Assembly (NCBI GenBank): GCA_025765615.1
Contig: JAIVFJ010000445.1
Span: forward strand, 1 to 40,393
Direction: 5' to 3'
From: Zopfochytrium polystomum
Lineage: Eukaryota > Chytridiomycota > Chytridiomycetes > Chytridiales > Chytridiaceae
Length of the DNA: 40,393 nt
A program made the position numbers and the translations under genes. Below are positions 13,278-22,767 of the stretch, one piece after another. Numbering within the stretch: position 1 is the stretch's first letter; each line of letters begins with the position of its first letter. The notes under the pieces were generated by a model. The model was not told where the DNA came from, ran no database searches, and was given only the letters and a program-made list of their open reading frames with translations.

Positions 13278-13680
13278 ACAACCCACGGGCATGTCAGCTA
13301 TACTACAAGAGAGGGGTGGGGTTGACACGCGCACTGATAATCGAGCTCATCAAAAAGGTGGGGGGGGGGGGGAGAATAGGGACCGCACCAGCGAACGGGA
13401 AGCCGAGATCCGCGCACACTTTAGTGCACTCGAGGTTTCCGCCGACATTCCCTCCCGAGACGGGCAGCGCGCGGCCGCCGTTCGGCTCCGTCGACGTCGG
13501 CAGCTCCAGGAAGCAGCCCTGGTACGTCCATCCCGGCAACGGTGACGCGGAGAGCGGGACGGACGGCACGTCGTACGTCGGAAGCGAGTGCACCCCGCGA
13601 AAGGATGCGAGGATTGCTGCGGTGGACACGAGCGCCGAGCATGCTGTTGCCAGTCGGTGCTGGCGGTGAATGCCGTGCAT
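10854..13680 (-). CDS. Secreted double-WSC-domain protein with mucin-like Ser/Thr stalk
   Basis: Exons on minus are 13680-13389, 13193-12769, 12687-11430, 11350-11238 and 11144-10854, giving 792 residues in one continuous frame. The N-terminus (MHGIHRQHRLATACSALVST) is a signal peptide. WSC domain 1 begins at WTYQGCFLELP and continues across intron 1 as FPFAG/TEFGRECYCGANLSG, ending CGGAGTVTVY. WSC domain 2 begins YFGCYQDTVNPRTLPF and ends CRMPCEGAIAE/ACGGAGLLTVY across an 81-nt intron that happens to stay open. About 350 residues of Ser/Thr/Pro follow, probably heavily O-mannosylated. A tail of about 150 residues then starts CPIKWKGCAHDGMK and ends WSEKCYAWFMGL; it has about ten Cys and I do not recognise it. 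WSC domains bind carbohydrate in wall sensors and secreted enzymes. No transmembrane helix or GPI signal is evident, so this is more likely secreted than a Wsc1-type sensor. Confidence 0.87.
13194..13388. repeat. Repeat-laden intron 1 of the WSC gene: (GT)n and G12
   Basis: This 195-nt intron is several times the local norm. On plus it contains T-rich GTTTT repeats (13198-13245), a (GT)12-like run at about 13244-13270 and a G12 run at about 13360-13371. On the transcribed strand these read poly(A)-rich, (AC)n and C12. The C12 lies about 20 nt after the 5' splice site. Confidence 0.85.
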
Positions 13681-14002
13681 TGAGAAGAAACGACGCAGAG
13701 AAACGGGAACGGGAATTGGAAACGTCGCGAGACTACGTCGCGAGACTCGACTGTGGGCGACGTGGGTGAAAAAAGGTAACGAAGGGGTATGTACGCAGGG
13801 GGTGGGAGAAAGGGGAGAGAGGAGGGAGGGTTGCAGAGAGGGAGAGGGGGAACGAGATCGCGAAAAAGGGAAGGGTGTGGTTGTAAAGAGAAGAAAGGGT
13901 TGAGGCAGTCTCGCTTTATAGATGGGTGGATGGAAGCCGAATTTAAGGCCGAGTCACGAGAAGAGGGAGAGAGAGTGAGAGAGAGTGAGAGAGAGAGAGA
14001 GT

Positions 14003-14060
14003 GTGTGTGTGTGTGTGTGTGCGTGTGTGTGTGTGTATGTGTGTGTGCCTGTGCGTGTGC
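14003..14060. repeat. (GT)n microsatellite, imperfect
   Basis: GT dinucleotides with occasional GC, AT or CT units. It follows a GAGAGTGAGA purine run directly, giving a purine tract joined to alternating purine-pyrimidine sequence. Confidence 0.9.
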
Positions 14061-14903
14061 GTGTGTCCGCAAGCTGCTGCCTGCAAAAAAGCATCAAATT
14101 TGTTTTTTCGCGCGCTTTCAATTGTGACAATCACGAAAAAGGCAAGGTGTGACAAGACCAAAAAAGGAAATGGCAATGGGAGACAGACGCGAGACAGCGA
14201 ACGCGGCCGCCACACAGCCACCGACCGCCTCGTTCGTTAATCCCCTTGCCTTCGAACGCAGCTGCAGAGTAACAAGTTGCTGTTTAGTTGGCCAGCTAGG
14301 CAACCAGGCTCATCTGAACTGCCCCCCCAGTGCCTTGCTGCAGGTCGTGCCTGTCCACAGCCCCTCGATCCGCTTCCGCCCGACGGCTGTCCACGCGTCC
14401 ACCCAATCCACTAATTTTCCACGTTTGTGCGGCGGCGAGCTGAATCCCGCCGGCCTTCATTTCGGAAATTGCCCCTGAGGTTTCGCCTCTTTAATGGTTA
14501 CTTACATGCGCATATGGAACCAAGTAAAAAACTCATTTCGTGGAAATGAACCCGCGACCTGCTGATACCTGCAGTTTGGTCTGATCAAGGCAAGGCTGTC
14601 GCAGAGTCATTCAAGTAGACTCGCGAGTCGTGAGTCGCGTTCATTATGATTTTTTTTTTTCGTTCTTTTTTTTTTCCTTTTAACTCCTGGTTGCCTGCTA
14701 TCTGAGCATTCCCTGCCCCTCAATTCTCTGTTCATCCAATTTGCGGCTTGTTGCGATCAATTCCGGGATGTGCAACCGGGCTTCCAAATTCATTCGTTCA
14801 GTCGTGAACGACGCGGCCACTCCATTCGTCCCATCAAACTCATCGCCGAGGCTGGCCTGTACAATCGAACGAAAGGTTCTTTTGGTTACTGCCTTTTTTT
14901 GCG

Positions 14904-14954
<51 letters not shown>
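14904..14954. repeat. (GT)n microsatellite
   Basis: An almost pure GT run with GC interruptions at each end, in the gap about 0.8 kb upstream of the monooxygenase start. Confidence 0.92.
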
Positions 14955-14957
<3 letters not shown>

Positions 14958-15392
14958 CGTGCAAAGAAGGTGCTGATGAAATCGGAAAACTGGTGGGAAG
15001 TCTCGCAAATGCATGTGTGGATGCGGTGGGCATGTTTCAAGGGGCAGCCGATCTCAGCGATAGGACTTCGAGCGTGACGCAAATGGAGTCGACGTTCCTG
15101 TGTATTCATATTGGTCTCCTTGGCGAGCCAGCCCACTGCAAATCTTCTAAACAAATTGGGCGCCTCCAACAATTTCAACCACAGTGAGGCTGACCGGAGA
15201 CCAATGAACACAACTTCCTCATGCGGGGTGTCACCGAGGCCAATTCTCCAGAGATGGAAACCGGAGGCGGCCCTTTTTGGGTAAAGTTAGTGATACCGGA
15301 ATCCAAAATCTGCGATCGATACGGGTGGTTACGGGAGCTCTCAATTGGACATGTGATGGGGGAGAAGGCCGCGACGAAAAGCGCCGAGTCGA

Positions 15393-15436
15393 GCCAGTTA
15401 GCAGCCAGTCAGCAGCCAGTCAGCAGCCAGCCGGCA
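15393..15436. repeat. 11-bp tandem repeat, unit GCCAGTCAGCA, four copies
   Basis: Units are GCCAGTTAGCA, GCCAGTCAGCA, GCCAGTCAGCA and GCCAGCCGGCA, followed by a degenerate GCGGCAGG. The two middle copies are identical. No clear coding context. Confidence 0.88.
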
Positions 15437-15647
15437 GCGGCAGGTTCCTCGCCGTAGTAAATACTAGCAGCAGCTCGGACAAACTGGTCCCGGCTTGGCG
15501 GGATTTGGAAAGGAAAGAATCATGCCAGCCCCCCTGCGGACCGAACTGACTCACGGCGGCCGAAAGCGCGCCCATTGGTGTCTTTCGAATTGAGACGGTG
15601 CCTCGGCGAAATTTGTTCCGGAACTTACTGAGAGACAAGAGGCCTTG

Positions 15648-15681
<34 letters not shown>

Positions 15682-15700
15682 CGACAGACAGACAGAGAGG
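15648..15700. repeat. (GACA)n tetranucleotide array
   Basis: About twelve GACA units with two single-base variants, ending about 55 bp before the monooxygenase ATG, so probably in its 5' UTR or core promoter. Confidence 0.9.
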
Positions 15701-15752
15701 CTGTTTAAAAAGCCCCTCGATCCCTCCACAGCGATCACCCACCACCACCACC

Positions 15753-17825
15753 ATGTCGCACGACGACAACAAGCAGCAGCACTTCAAGACGCTGATCATC
15801 GGCAGCGGGTACGGGGTTAAACACACGCTCTCAGAGTGAACGAGGAGGAAGGAAGAGGAGGAGGACGAGGAGGAGGAGGAGGAGAGATAGCAGCGTGTGA
15901 TCTCTGGATTCTTCCCCCTCCCCACAACTCTCTCGAACTCACCCCTTCCGCCCGCGCAAAACAACCACCGCCCACCACCAGCATCTCGGGCATCGTCTCG
16001 GCCATCGAGCTTCGGAAACGCCTCGGATTCACCCCCGACGACTACCTCATCGTCGACAAGTCCACCACCGCAACCTTTGGCGGCACCTGGAGCGCAAACA
16101 CCTACCTGGGAGCCGCCTGCGACGTGCCGGCCCACATCTACTCCCTGTCCGACACCCCGAACCCTTCCTGGTCTGAAAAATGGCCACCCCAGAGCGAGAT
16201 CCTCGCCTACCTCGACGCCGTCGCCCGAAAGTACAACCTGCACGCGTCGACGCGCTTCGGCACCGAGGTCGTCGAGTGCCGGTGGCTCGCCGCCCCCGCT
16301 TGCAGGTGGTCCGTCACGCTGCGCCAGGTCGACGGCGGCAAGACTTACACCGTCACCGCGACCGCGGTCATCACCGGCGTCGGCCAGCTGAGCCGCCCGT
16401 ACGTCCCCGACATCCCCGGTCTGGCCACCTTCGGTGGGCCCGTCGTGCACTCGGCGCACTGGGACCACGCGATCGACTTTGCAAACAAAAAGGTCGCCGT
16501 CGTCGGCACTGGCCCGTCCGCGATCCAGTTCGTGCCCGAGGTCCTCAAGGCTCCCGGCGTGTCCATGGACGTGTTCCAGCGCTCGCCTGGCTACGTCATC
16601 TTCAAGGGAAACTTCAAGTACCCTGCCCTCGTCCGCTGGCTCTTCCGCTACGTCCCCTTCGTGCGCGCGCTGTACCGCAGCTGGCACATTTTCAAGACCG
16701 ACATCAACTACTACGCGTTTAACAAAAACTACCCGCTGATGGGCGCGTTGGGCACTTTTTTCGCAAAGTGGTACATGCGCTCGCAGATCAGGGACCCCAA
16801 GCTGCGGGAAATCCTCATCCCAGGCTTTGCGTTCGGATGCAAGCGCACCCTCCTCTCGGACGACTGGCTCGAGTGCATGCAGCGGCCCAACGTCGCCGTC
16901 GTCACCGACAAGATCACGGCCGTTGCGCCCGGCGCGGTCGTCACCACCGCGCCAGACGGTTCCACCGCGATGCACCCGGCGGACGTCTTGCTGCTCGGGA
17001 CCGGGTTCAAGTCGACAGAGTTCCTGCAGCCGATCGAGTTTTACGGCGAGGGCGGCGCCCGGCTGCACGACGTCTGGGCGTCAAAGGGCGGGCCAGAGGC
17101 GTACAAGGGCGTGCTTGTGTCCGGGTTCCCCAACCTCTTTGTCCTGTACGGACCGAACGTCAACCTTGGCCACCACAGCATTATCCTCATGGTACTGCAC
17201 AAAATAGCACGCAAACGGAGATTCAACTCCTTTTTTTTTTTTTTTTTTTTTTGCTGACCATCCACCCACAACAACGAAATTGCCACAAAAAAAAAAACAA
17301 AAAAACAATGCAAGATCGAGTACTCGATGAACCTCGCCACAAACCTCCTCCGCCTTGTGTTCCCCACCTCAAAGACAGCCAAGGCGATCCCATACGTCAA
17401 CGTCACCGACGCCGCGCAGACCGAGTACAACAAGACGATTCAGCGACAGCTCGCCGACACGTCGTTCGCGTCCCCGACGTGCTCCAACTGGTACCGGATC
17501 GGCGACAAGGTGGTCAACAACTGGCCGCTGACGGTGCGGCGGTTCCAGCAAATGACGAGCACGATCGAGGTGAACGACCTGGTGCAGGTGAGAAAAGTGC
17601 TTTTTTTTTTTTTTTTTTTTTTGGAATTTTTGGCTCAATTCCACTTTTTTTCTGGCTCACTCGTTTTCGGGTTGTTTGACTGGTTGTCGACGTTAGTTTG
17701 GCGACGAGCCAAGGCGGTCGTTCCGGCGGCAAGAGCAGAGGAAGATCATCAAAACTATCTCCTGGGTGGCGTTCCTCTCTGCGGGCGCGTTCGTCGCCGC
17801 TCGGTTGTCGCGTGGGTCGCTGTGA
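15753..17825 (+). CDS. Flavin-containing monooxygenase, Baeyer-Villiger type, with C-terminal hydrophobic tail
   Basis: Four exons (15753-15808, 15982-17191, 17315-17587, 17697-17825) give 555 residues. The FAD-binding GxGxxG motif (IIGSG/ISGIVSAIEL) is split by intron 1. Further on are FGGPVVHSAHWDH, which fits the BVMO fingerprint FxGxxxHxxxW, then the NADP-binding VAVVGTGPSAIQFVPEV, and FGCKRTLLSDDW and LLLGTGFKSTEF, all typical of class B monooxygenases. The last exon encodes a basic RRSFRRQEQRK segment, a hydrophobic stretch ISWVAFLSAGAFVAARL and a short Arg-containing end, suggesting a tail-anchored membrane enzyme. Such enzymes use NADPH and O2 to insert oxygen into ketones or hydroxylate heteroatoms; the substrate is unknown. 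Introns 2 and 3 each contain exactly 22 consecutive T. High G/C at third positions. Confidence 0.9.
17231..17252 (+). repeat. T22 homopolymer in monooxygenase intron 2
   Basis: Lies 40 nt after the 5' splice site; the same 123-nt intron also holds an A11 run before its acceptor. Poly(U) in the transcript. Confidence 0.95.
17601..17622 (+). repeat. T22 homopolymer in monooxygenase intron 3
   Basis: Starts 14 nt after the 5' splice site of a 109-nt intron, with the same length as the run in intron 2. Poly(U) in the transcript. Confidence 0.95.
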
Positions 17826-18050
17826 TTGGGACTTTGTTTTCTTTCTCCTTTTCTTTTTTTCTTTTTTTTTTTTTCTTTCTTTCTTTCCGCATGGTGCTTC
17901 TTTCGCCCTTTCGCCGTCTAGTCATCCCATCTACCGAAAGTGTGGGTGGATCGTGTCATGGGCTTCAGCGGCCTCGATCTCATCATACAATGTTGACAGC
18001 TTTTTGGACCATCCCAATCTCTTGCCAGCTGGCGTCGATCGCGGCGCGTG

Positions 18051-18090
18051 GGGCGAGTACGGGCGAGTACGGGCGAGTACGGGCGAGTAC
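18051..18090. repeat. 10-bp tandem repeat GGGCGAGTAC, four perfect copies
   Basis: Four identical units followed by a partial GGCG. The unit length is close to one DNA helical turn. It lies in the gap downstream of the monooxygenase and just beyond the 3' end of the orphan exon at 18237-18409. Confidence 0.97.
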
Positions 18091-18236
18091 GGCGCGGGGA
18101 TGCCGTTGTCGCGCCACCCGACGCACACCCGCGCCACCACCCTGCGCTCCTTCCCCCTCGACCGCGCCGCGCAGCGCACCGACACACGACACGCGCCTCC
18201 TCTCGCTCCTCCTCGCTCACAGCCTCCTCCCCAAAC

Positions 18237-18409
18237 CTAACCCCCCTCCGCCACTCCGCCGCCCTCGTCGCCGGCCAGCGGCGCCGGCAACGCTGCCGTC
18301 CTCGCCGTGCGGTCGAGGCGCAGCAGGGTCGCGAGGCGGAAGCGGTCGATGGGCGACAGGTTGCTGTAGACCGCGGCGCGGACGCCGTACGGGTCGAGGC
18401 CATCGTTGC
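18237..18409 (-). CDS. Orphan coding-like exon, C-terminal end of an unrecognised small protein
   Basis: The minus-strand frame reads NDGLDPYGVRAAVYSNLSPI, then DRFRLATLLRLDRTA, and stops at TAG 18237-18239. Third codon positions are almost all G or C, as in the monooxygenase and the M3 peptidase, which argues for real coding. A good acceptor, CTCAACCCAAG, precedes 18409. No in-frame ATG exists, so an upstream exon is needed. The only candidate before the next gene is an ATG at 18548 (MSGASWSAFRSKDPNA then stop), which is in the same frame but has no strong donor. The gene would be very small, in the 330-bp gap between the monooxygenase repeat tract and the oxidoreductase. I do not recognise the protein. 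Confidence 0.45.
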
Positions 18410-18610
18410 CTTGGGTTGAGAAGTCTGTACTTCAGTTCATGCCCCTCCCAAACACAGAGGCTTCGCGATGAGGTGAAGCTAAGGCGAAGAGGATCTCCTA
18501 GGCGTTTGGGTCTTTGGAACGAAAAGCGCTCCACGATGCTCCCGACATATCGCGAAAGTATTTGTGTCACACAAAGTAATGTATTTCTTCCGGCCCACCC
18601 GTTTCCACAA

Positions 18611-19387
18611 CTACGACAACGACTTTGGCAGCACCCCACCAACAGGGCTATCTTTCGTGGCCTTGCCGAGGAGCGCCTTCACGTCCGCAGCGCTGACGAC
18701 GCTCCCTCCATGCCCCTCAAAGAACCACTTTGCCTTTTCTTCCTCGCTCAAGCCCTCGGGCGGCTTGGCAAAGTACGGCCACGCGTACACGGGCGTGTTC
18801 GGCTCGGATCGCCAGCTGTCCGCAAACGATCCCACGTCGACAGCGTCGAACCCAATGTCCTCGACAAACGCCGACACCTTCGCCTTGGCGTCAGCATCGT
18901 CGCCGGCAATGGGCAGCGCCGAGCGCCCGGGGTGACCCTTGGGGCGGGCGAGGTTCTCGAGGTGCTTGAAGTAGATGTTGTTGAACGCCTTGACGAGACG
19001 CGCGGACTTGAAGCGCCGCTGGAGCAGCTCGCTCGATGTGATTTCGCGCGCGTCAAGCTGCGGGAACCGGCCGTCGCGCTCCGGGTAGTAGTTGAGCGTT
19101 TCGACGACGATCTTGCCGGCAAAGGCGTCGGCGGGGAAGGCGGCGTCGTCAAAGGCGGCCTTCAAAGGGATGGAGAGGCTGACGATGTCGCTGTTGCGGA
19201 TGGCGTCGGCGACCGAGACGGCGGTGGCCAGCGGGCCGAGGGCGGCGGCGGCGTCGGCGAGGGTGGCCGGGCCGCGCGAGTTGCTCAGGAGCACTCGGTA
19301 CCCGGCGGCGACGGCGTGGCGCGCGACGACCGAGTTGATGCTGCCGTAGCCGATGAGCCCGATGGTTGTAGTCTTTGTCGTCGCCAT
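18611..19387 (-). CDS. NADP/F420-dependent oxidoreductase-like protein (NADP_F420 Rossmann domain)
   Basis: Single-exon, 258 residues. It starts MATTKTTTIGLIGYGSINSV, a Rossmann GxGxxN motif, and continues RVLLSNSRGP, where NSR matches the NADP-phosphate-binding loop of F420:NADP oxidoreductases (PF03807). The strand VSLSIPLKAAF and the block KIVVETLNYYPERDGRFP are the family's second half. SARLVKAFNNIYFKHLENL follows, then GDDADAKAKVSAFVEDIGFD. Fungi do not normally make F420, so it probably uses NADPH to reduce a small substrate; the substrate is not evident. The ATG at 19387 is chosen because the glycine motif starts eight residues later; a longer in-frame extension to 19453 looks like leader sequence. 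High third-position GC. Confidence 0.85.
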   Translation of the reverse strand: MATTKTTTIGLIGYGSINSVVARHAVAAGYRVLLSNSRGPATLADAAAALGPLATAVSVADAIRNSDIVSLSIPLKAAFDDAAFPADAFAGKIVVETLNYYPERDGRFPQLDAREITSSELLQRRFKSARLVKAFNNIYFKHLENLARPKGHPGRSALPIAGDDADAKAKVSAFVEDIGFDAVDVGSFADSWRSEPNTPVYAWPYFAKPPEGLSEEEKAKWFFEGHGGSVVSAADVKALLGKATKDSPVGGVLPKSLS

Positions 19388-19455
19388 GGCGCTGCAAGTG
19401 GTATATGTACGAGTCTGCGGTGATGTGTGGGCGGTGGGAGAGAAAGAGATCACTC

Positions 19456-19463
19456 TTTAAATA
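19456..19463 (-). promoter_or_regulatory. TATA-like box upstream of the oxidoreductase
   Basis: The minus strand reads TATTTAAA about 70 bp upstream of the ATG at 19387, in otherwise mixed sequence. Position and composition fit a TATA element; nothing else supports it. Confidence 0.3.
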
Positions 19464-21045
19464 TCGAAACTCTTTTTGGATGGAGTGCACTGTGGCTGCT
19501 GCAACTGCTTCGCCACCAGCGGCGGGAGCGCCGCATCCAATTACAAATTCGTAATTACAAATACTTTGCGGGACTTGAATGGCGTGCTCTGCCCGCAAAG
19601 ATGCTCTGTTTCAATTCGCACGCAAGCACTCGAAACGAACTCGAGCGACAGACTTGCCAGAATGGTCTTAAGCCCAGCCAACAATCACCCTTTTCCGATG
19701 ATAGGGGATTTACACTCCAAACAGTCAGCAAGGTTTCCCTCGTGGTTTTGTTCGTCTCGAAGTGAGCAAGCGTGAAACGCGTGACGAACACAGGTTCTGT
19801 CCGAACCGCCGCGAAGCGGAGAGCCATGCCAGCGGGAAGCGTGACGGTCTGTGGGTGGACGCCTGCGGTCGGCCCAGCTGCCCTTGTGTTGTTGTGTTGT
19901 TAGTGCGGTAGTCGTCAGCTCTGTCGTGGGCGGCGGCGCTCCTACGTGCTTCAAGGGCGGGGACTCCATCTATCGTTTACGATCTTGTCACTCCGTCTCT
20001 CTCTCGCTCGCACCATGTGTCTCTCATTTATACGTTACTGTAACGGTCCTGCACTGATATTTCAAAAATTACATGCATACTAGCGTCCTCGGATTTCGAC
20101 AGTCAACTTTCCTTATTGTCCACACCAAGCCATTGGAAGGTTGAGCACGCCAGTGACTTTTGGTCGGCGACAGGTTGCGGGGTGTGAATGGCATGCCATA
20201 ACGTGTAGAAGAAGCCGCTTCGAGGAGAGTCGCCCACCATAAATTGGCAACAGAGTGAACAGACACGCTCATCGCTGCCTTTTCCGTCCCAGGCCGACAA
20301 CGTCACAAGAATCTGTCCCACCCAAGCTGCTGACCTTTTGTCTCCTCCCTCATGCCCTTCATTTTCGATTCCCCTCCTCCCTTGGTATGAACCAGGAAAG
20401 TCTTCACGGTTGCATGCGTTTTTGCTTCTTTATTACCTTTGCTTTCCGTCGAATCATAAAAATGTTCTATCACGCAAATGTTTGCAGTCTATGCCCCGTC
20501 GTCGCTGTTTCTCTCTCGCGCAGCAGTTCGGCTCGAAAGGTCGGTCGAAGTTTCCAGCCCCTGTAAACTCGCTGCTTACAATTGTCGCGAAAGAAACATG
20601 GATTTGTCGGCCGCGGCGATGAGTCAAGCGTTCAAGAAGAAGGCTGTGCGCGAATTGTCAGGTGTCACTGGGAACAAGGTCCCTGAAACGGCGAAAAGGC
20701 AATAGATCTCTTCTCTGTGTTCATCGATTGGAGCTCTAGTAGCGAGATCCAGTTCAGTGAGTAGACAGGAGCACCTATGGACCGCACGCAGTTAGCATCA
20801 CAATGTCCATGAACCATGATGGCACCAACTTCAACTTTTTAAGGGTTCCCATGAAGCAAGTCCAGCCGAAGTGCGTGACGGTCCTGCAGTGGTGGCAATT
20901 GCGTGCGGCGGGCTGCAGCATCGTCACGGAATGGTACACCAGCGCCGCAATAGACGGCACACGCACGTGGCGGTGCTGCATGGTGGGCGACAGCGTCCGT
21001 GGCAGCGGATGGCATCAGTTTCACGAGATGGGCAAGTGACGGGAA
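19464..21045. other. Intergenic region, no recognisable gene
   Basis: Short open frames only. A 78-codon plus frame at 20803-21039 (starting MSMNHDGTNFNFLRV) contains VLQWWQ and TEWYTSAAIDG. That is loosely like the Trp-Trp repeat units of the neighbouring family, but too weak to annotate as a gene. A 72-codon minus frame at 20103-20321 has no recognisable domain. Confidence 0.4.
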
Positions 21046-21475
21046 TTTTGATGAATCACCGTTGCGCTCTCGCCTCCCACAGTCACTGCGGTTCCTGCGG
21101 GAAGTATGGCTGGCTGTGGCTGTGACCTCAAGTCGGTTCGGCCAACAGGTAGGTACCTCCTGTGCGACTGTTGCCAACCGTATTGTGCGAGGATTCGCTG
21201 TAGTGGCAGTAGGAGTTCTAGGGGGCGGAGGAGGTGTGGGAGGAATCGCTCCAGGCGGAGGAGGTGGGGGAGGAATCGCTGCCGGCGGAGCAGGTCGGGG
21301 AGGAATTGTTGCGACGACAGCTGTAAGGACAGCAAAGAGGGCAAGAGCGAGCGCGAGCGCAAGCGTGGGTTTGCAGCCGATGGCAGCGTTCCGACGGCGG
21401 CCCCGTCGTGCAGAGTACCCCGTTGGCGGGGACGGCCGACTGGGCGGCGGTTGGCAGGAGCAGGAGACTCCAACT
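21046..21475. repeat. Upstream duplicated block, copy A (5' of first Trp-Trp repeat gene)
   Basis: Starts GAATCACCGTTGCGCTCTCG and matches 23852-24240 at intervals throughout: the CTCGCCTCCCACAGTCACT segment, a GGA-rich tract, GGACAGCAAAGAGGGCAAG, a GCGAGC hexamer run and CCGACGGCGGCCCCG. Both strands have long open frames. In one minus frame both copies read a hydrophobic Leu-Ala alternation (from the hexamer) followed by a Pro-rich stretch. Coding status is undecided. Confidence 0.75.
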
Positions 21476-21714
21476 CACTTTAAGTTATTATTATTGTTCT
21501 TGTACCGAACAAAACCAAAAGAGGGGGACAGAGAGTGGAGACAGATAGAACGAGAGGCTTCGGGGCTTGTTTTTTCTTTTTCTTCTCTGTCTTCCTTTCT
21601 TTCTCCTTCTTCCTCTTTGCATTTTTTATCAATTTTCGTGGATTTCAAACTAATAATAACACTAACTTCGTTTTGTCTCTGCAAGGAAAAGTGAGACACA
21701 CACACGGCCGTCTC

Positions 21715-22767
21715 ATGGCAACATCGCCGACCAACGACGCCCCACCACTGCGACAGACCGGGCTGCAGCCGTTAGCCCCCGTGCGGCGCATCTGGAAGCG
21801 GCTTCTGCTGCGCGCGGGATACGCCAGAGCGCCAACTTTCCTGCAGATCTTGTCCTCTGAGCTTCTCATAACAGAGATCTGCCTTCACCTTGCCGATCTG
21901 CGCACTCGCTACCTGCTCGCCACCCTCTGTCGGCGCCCAACGATCCAGGCCCACGCCATTTGCAGCATGCGTGCCGCTGCGGGTCTGAAAGAGTCGGACA
22001 ACTTTGCGATGCTCCGTTTTTGCCAAAAGCACTTGCCCGCGGACAAATTCAGTGGACTCTACTCGAGCAGGCTGATTGACCACAGCGCCTACCGCAAGGA
22101 TACTATGCGATATCTTCAAAAATGGAAGAAAAGTGGGCTCCCGCTCAAGTACACTGAGAGTGCACTCGACTTCGCCATCAAATACGGCCGGATCGACGTC
22201 GTAAAGTGGTGGATTGCAAGCGGGCTCGATGTCAAGTACAGCGAGTGGGGAATGGACGCGGCAACGATCGAAGGAGATATTGAGATGCTTCAGTTCATGA
22301 AAGACTGCGGACTTCCGCTCAAGTACTCCGCGGATGGAATCGACAAGGCGTGCCTGAAAGAACGAATCAAGTCCTTGAACTGGTGGAAAGCGAGTGGGCT
22401 CGAACTAAAGTACTCGCATAGGGCCTTGGACAACGCCTGCCGCACCATGTTCGGAGAAGATATTTTGAACTGGTGGCGCGACAACAATCTCGAGTTTCTG
22501 TACTCTGAAAACGCGTTTCGCGCAGCTTCATTGAGGTGCGACGTCGAAATGTTGCAGTGGTGGAAAGACAGCGGGTTGGAGCTTTGGTGTGATGTTACAG
22601 TGCTCATGGATGCTGGTTTCGCGAAGGTCCTGGACTGGTGGAAAGATCGTTCAGGCACCGACTTTGTTGAGCAGGTGCTGAGGGATGAAGGGTGGAAGCA
22701 GTTTATGCGGGAAGACGCTCGCGAAAAGAAGAGGATGGACGTTGTCGAGTGGTGGGACAAGCACTGA
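21715..22767 (+). CDS. Trp-Trp ankyrin-like repeat protein, paralog 1
   Basis: Single exon, 350 residues, starting MATSPTNDAPPLRQTGLQPL. Residues about 20-85 (IWKRLLLRAGYARAPTFLQI, then LSSELLITEICLHLADLRTR) look helical and resemble an F-box (inference). From about residue 135 come six units of about 29 residues of the form G-L-x-L-K-Y-S...A-x-D-x-A...G-x-I-D-x-(h)-K-W-W, for example GLPLKYTESALDFAIKYGRI then DVVKWWIAS. These are ankyrin-like but replace the usual LL-x-x-GA with W-W, and the last unit is divergent. The C-terminus is charged and ends EWWDKH. The upstream in-frame extension translates a pyrimidine tract into poly-Phe and is 5' UTR. Function unknown; such repeats mediate protein binding. 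About 80 percent identical by eye to the copy at 24672. Confidence 0.85.
   Translation: MATSPTNDAPPLRQTGLQPLAPVRRIWKRLLLRAGYARAPTFLQILSSELLITEICLHLADLRTRYLLATLCRRPTIQAHAICSMRAAAGLKESDNFAMLRFCQKHLPADKFSGLYSSRLIDHSAYRKDTMRYLQKWKKSGLPLKYTESALDFAIKYGRIDVVKWWIASGLDVKYSEWGMDAATIEGDIEMLQFMKDCGLPLKYSADGIDKACLKERIKSLNWWKASGLELKYSHRALDNACRTMFGEDILNWWRDNNLEFLYSENAFRAASLRCDVEMLQWWKDSGLELWCDVTVLMDAGFAKVLDWWKDRSGTDFVEQVLRDEGWKQFMREDAREKKRMDVVEWWDKH

Larger units (their letters stand above)
13681..15752. other. Intergenic, microsatellite-rich gap upstream of two divergent genes
   Basis: No gene could be supported. It contains GA-rich sequence (13800-14000), a (GT)n run at about 14003-14060, T-rich stretches near 14650-14690, a (GT)n run at about 14904-14954, an 11-bp tandem repeat (15393-15436) and a GACA tetranucleotide array just before the monooxygenase. 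The WSC gene and the monooxygenase point away from each other, so both promoters lie here. Confidence 0.5.

Noticed and set aside
14538..14610. Possible minus-strand tRNA (B-box-like GGTTCATTTCC and a near stem)
   Set aside because: The T-loop lacks the conserved A, no matching acceptor stem or anticodon arm lies upstream, and the A-box is absent.
15551..17068. 505-codon minus-strand frame
   Set aside because: It overlaps the monooxygenase exon in antisense. High-GC3 genes often leave an open antisense frame, and no domain is visible.
17327..19423. 698-codon plus frame
   Set aside because: It joins exon 3 of the monooxygenase to intron T22, intergenic DNA and the antisense of the oxidoreductase. 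Only the first part is coding.
20803..21039. Small plus-strand gene with VLQWWQ, as a further member of the repeat family
   Set aside because: Only a few residues match the repeat unit and the spacing is wrong, so chance cannot be excluded.
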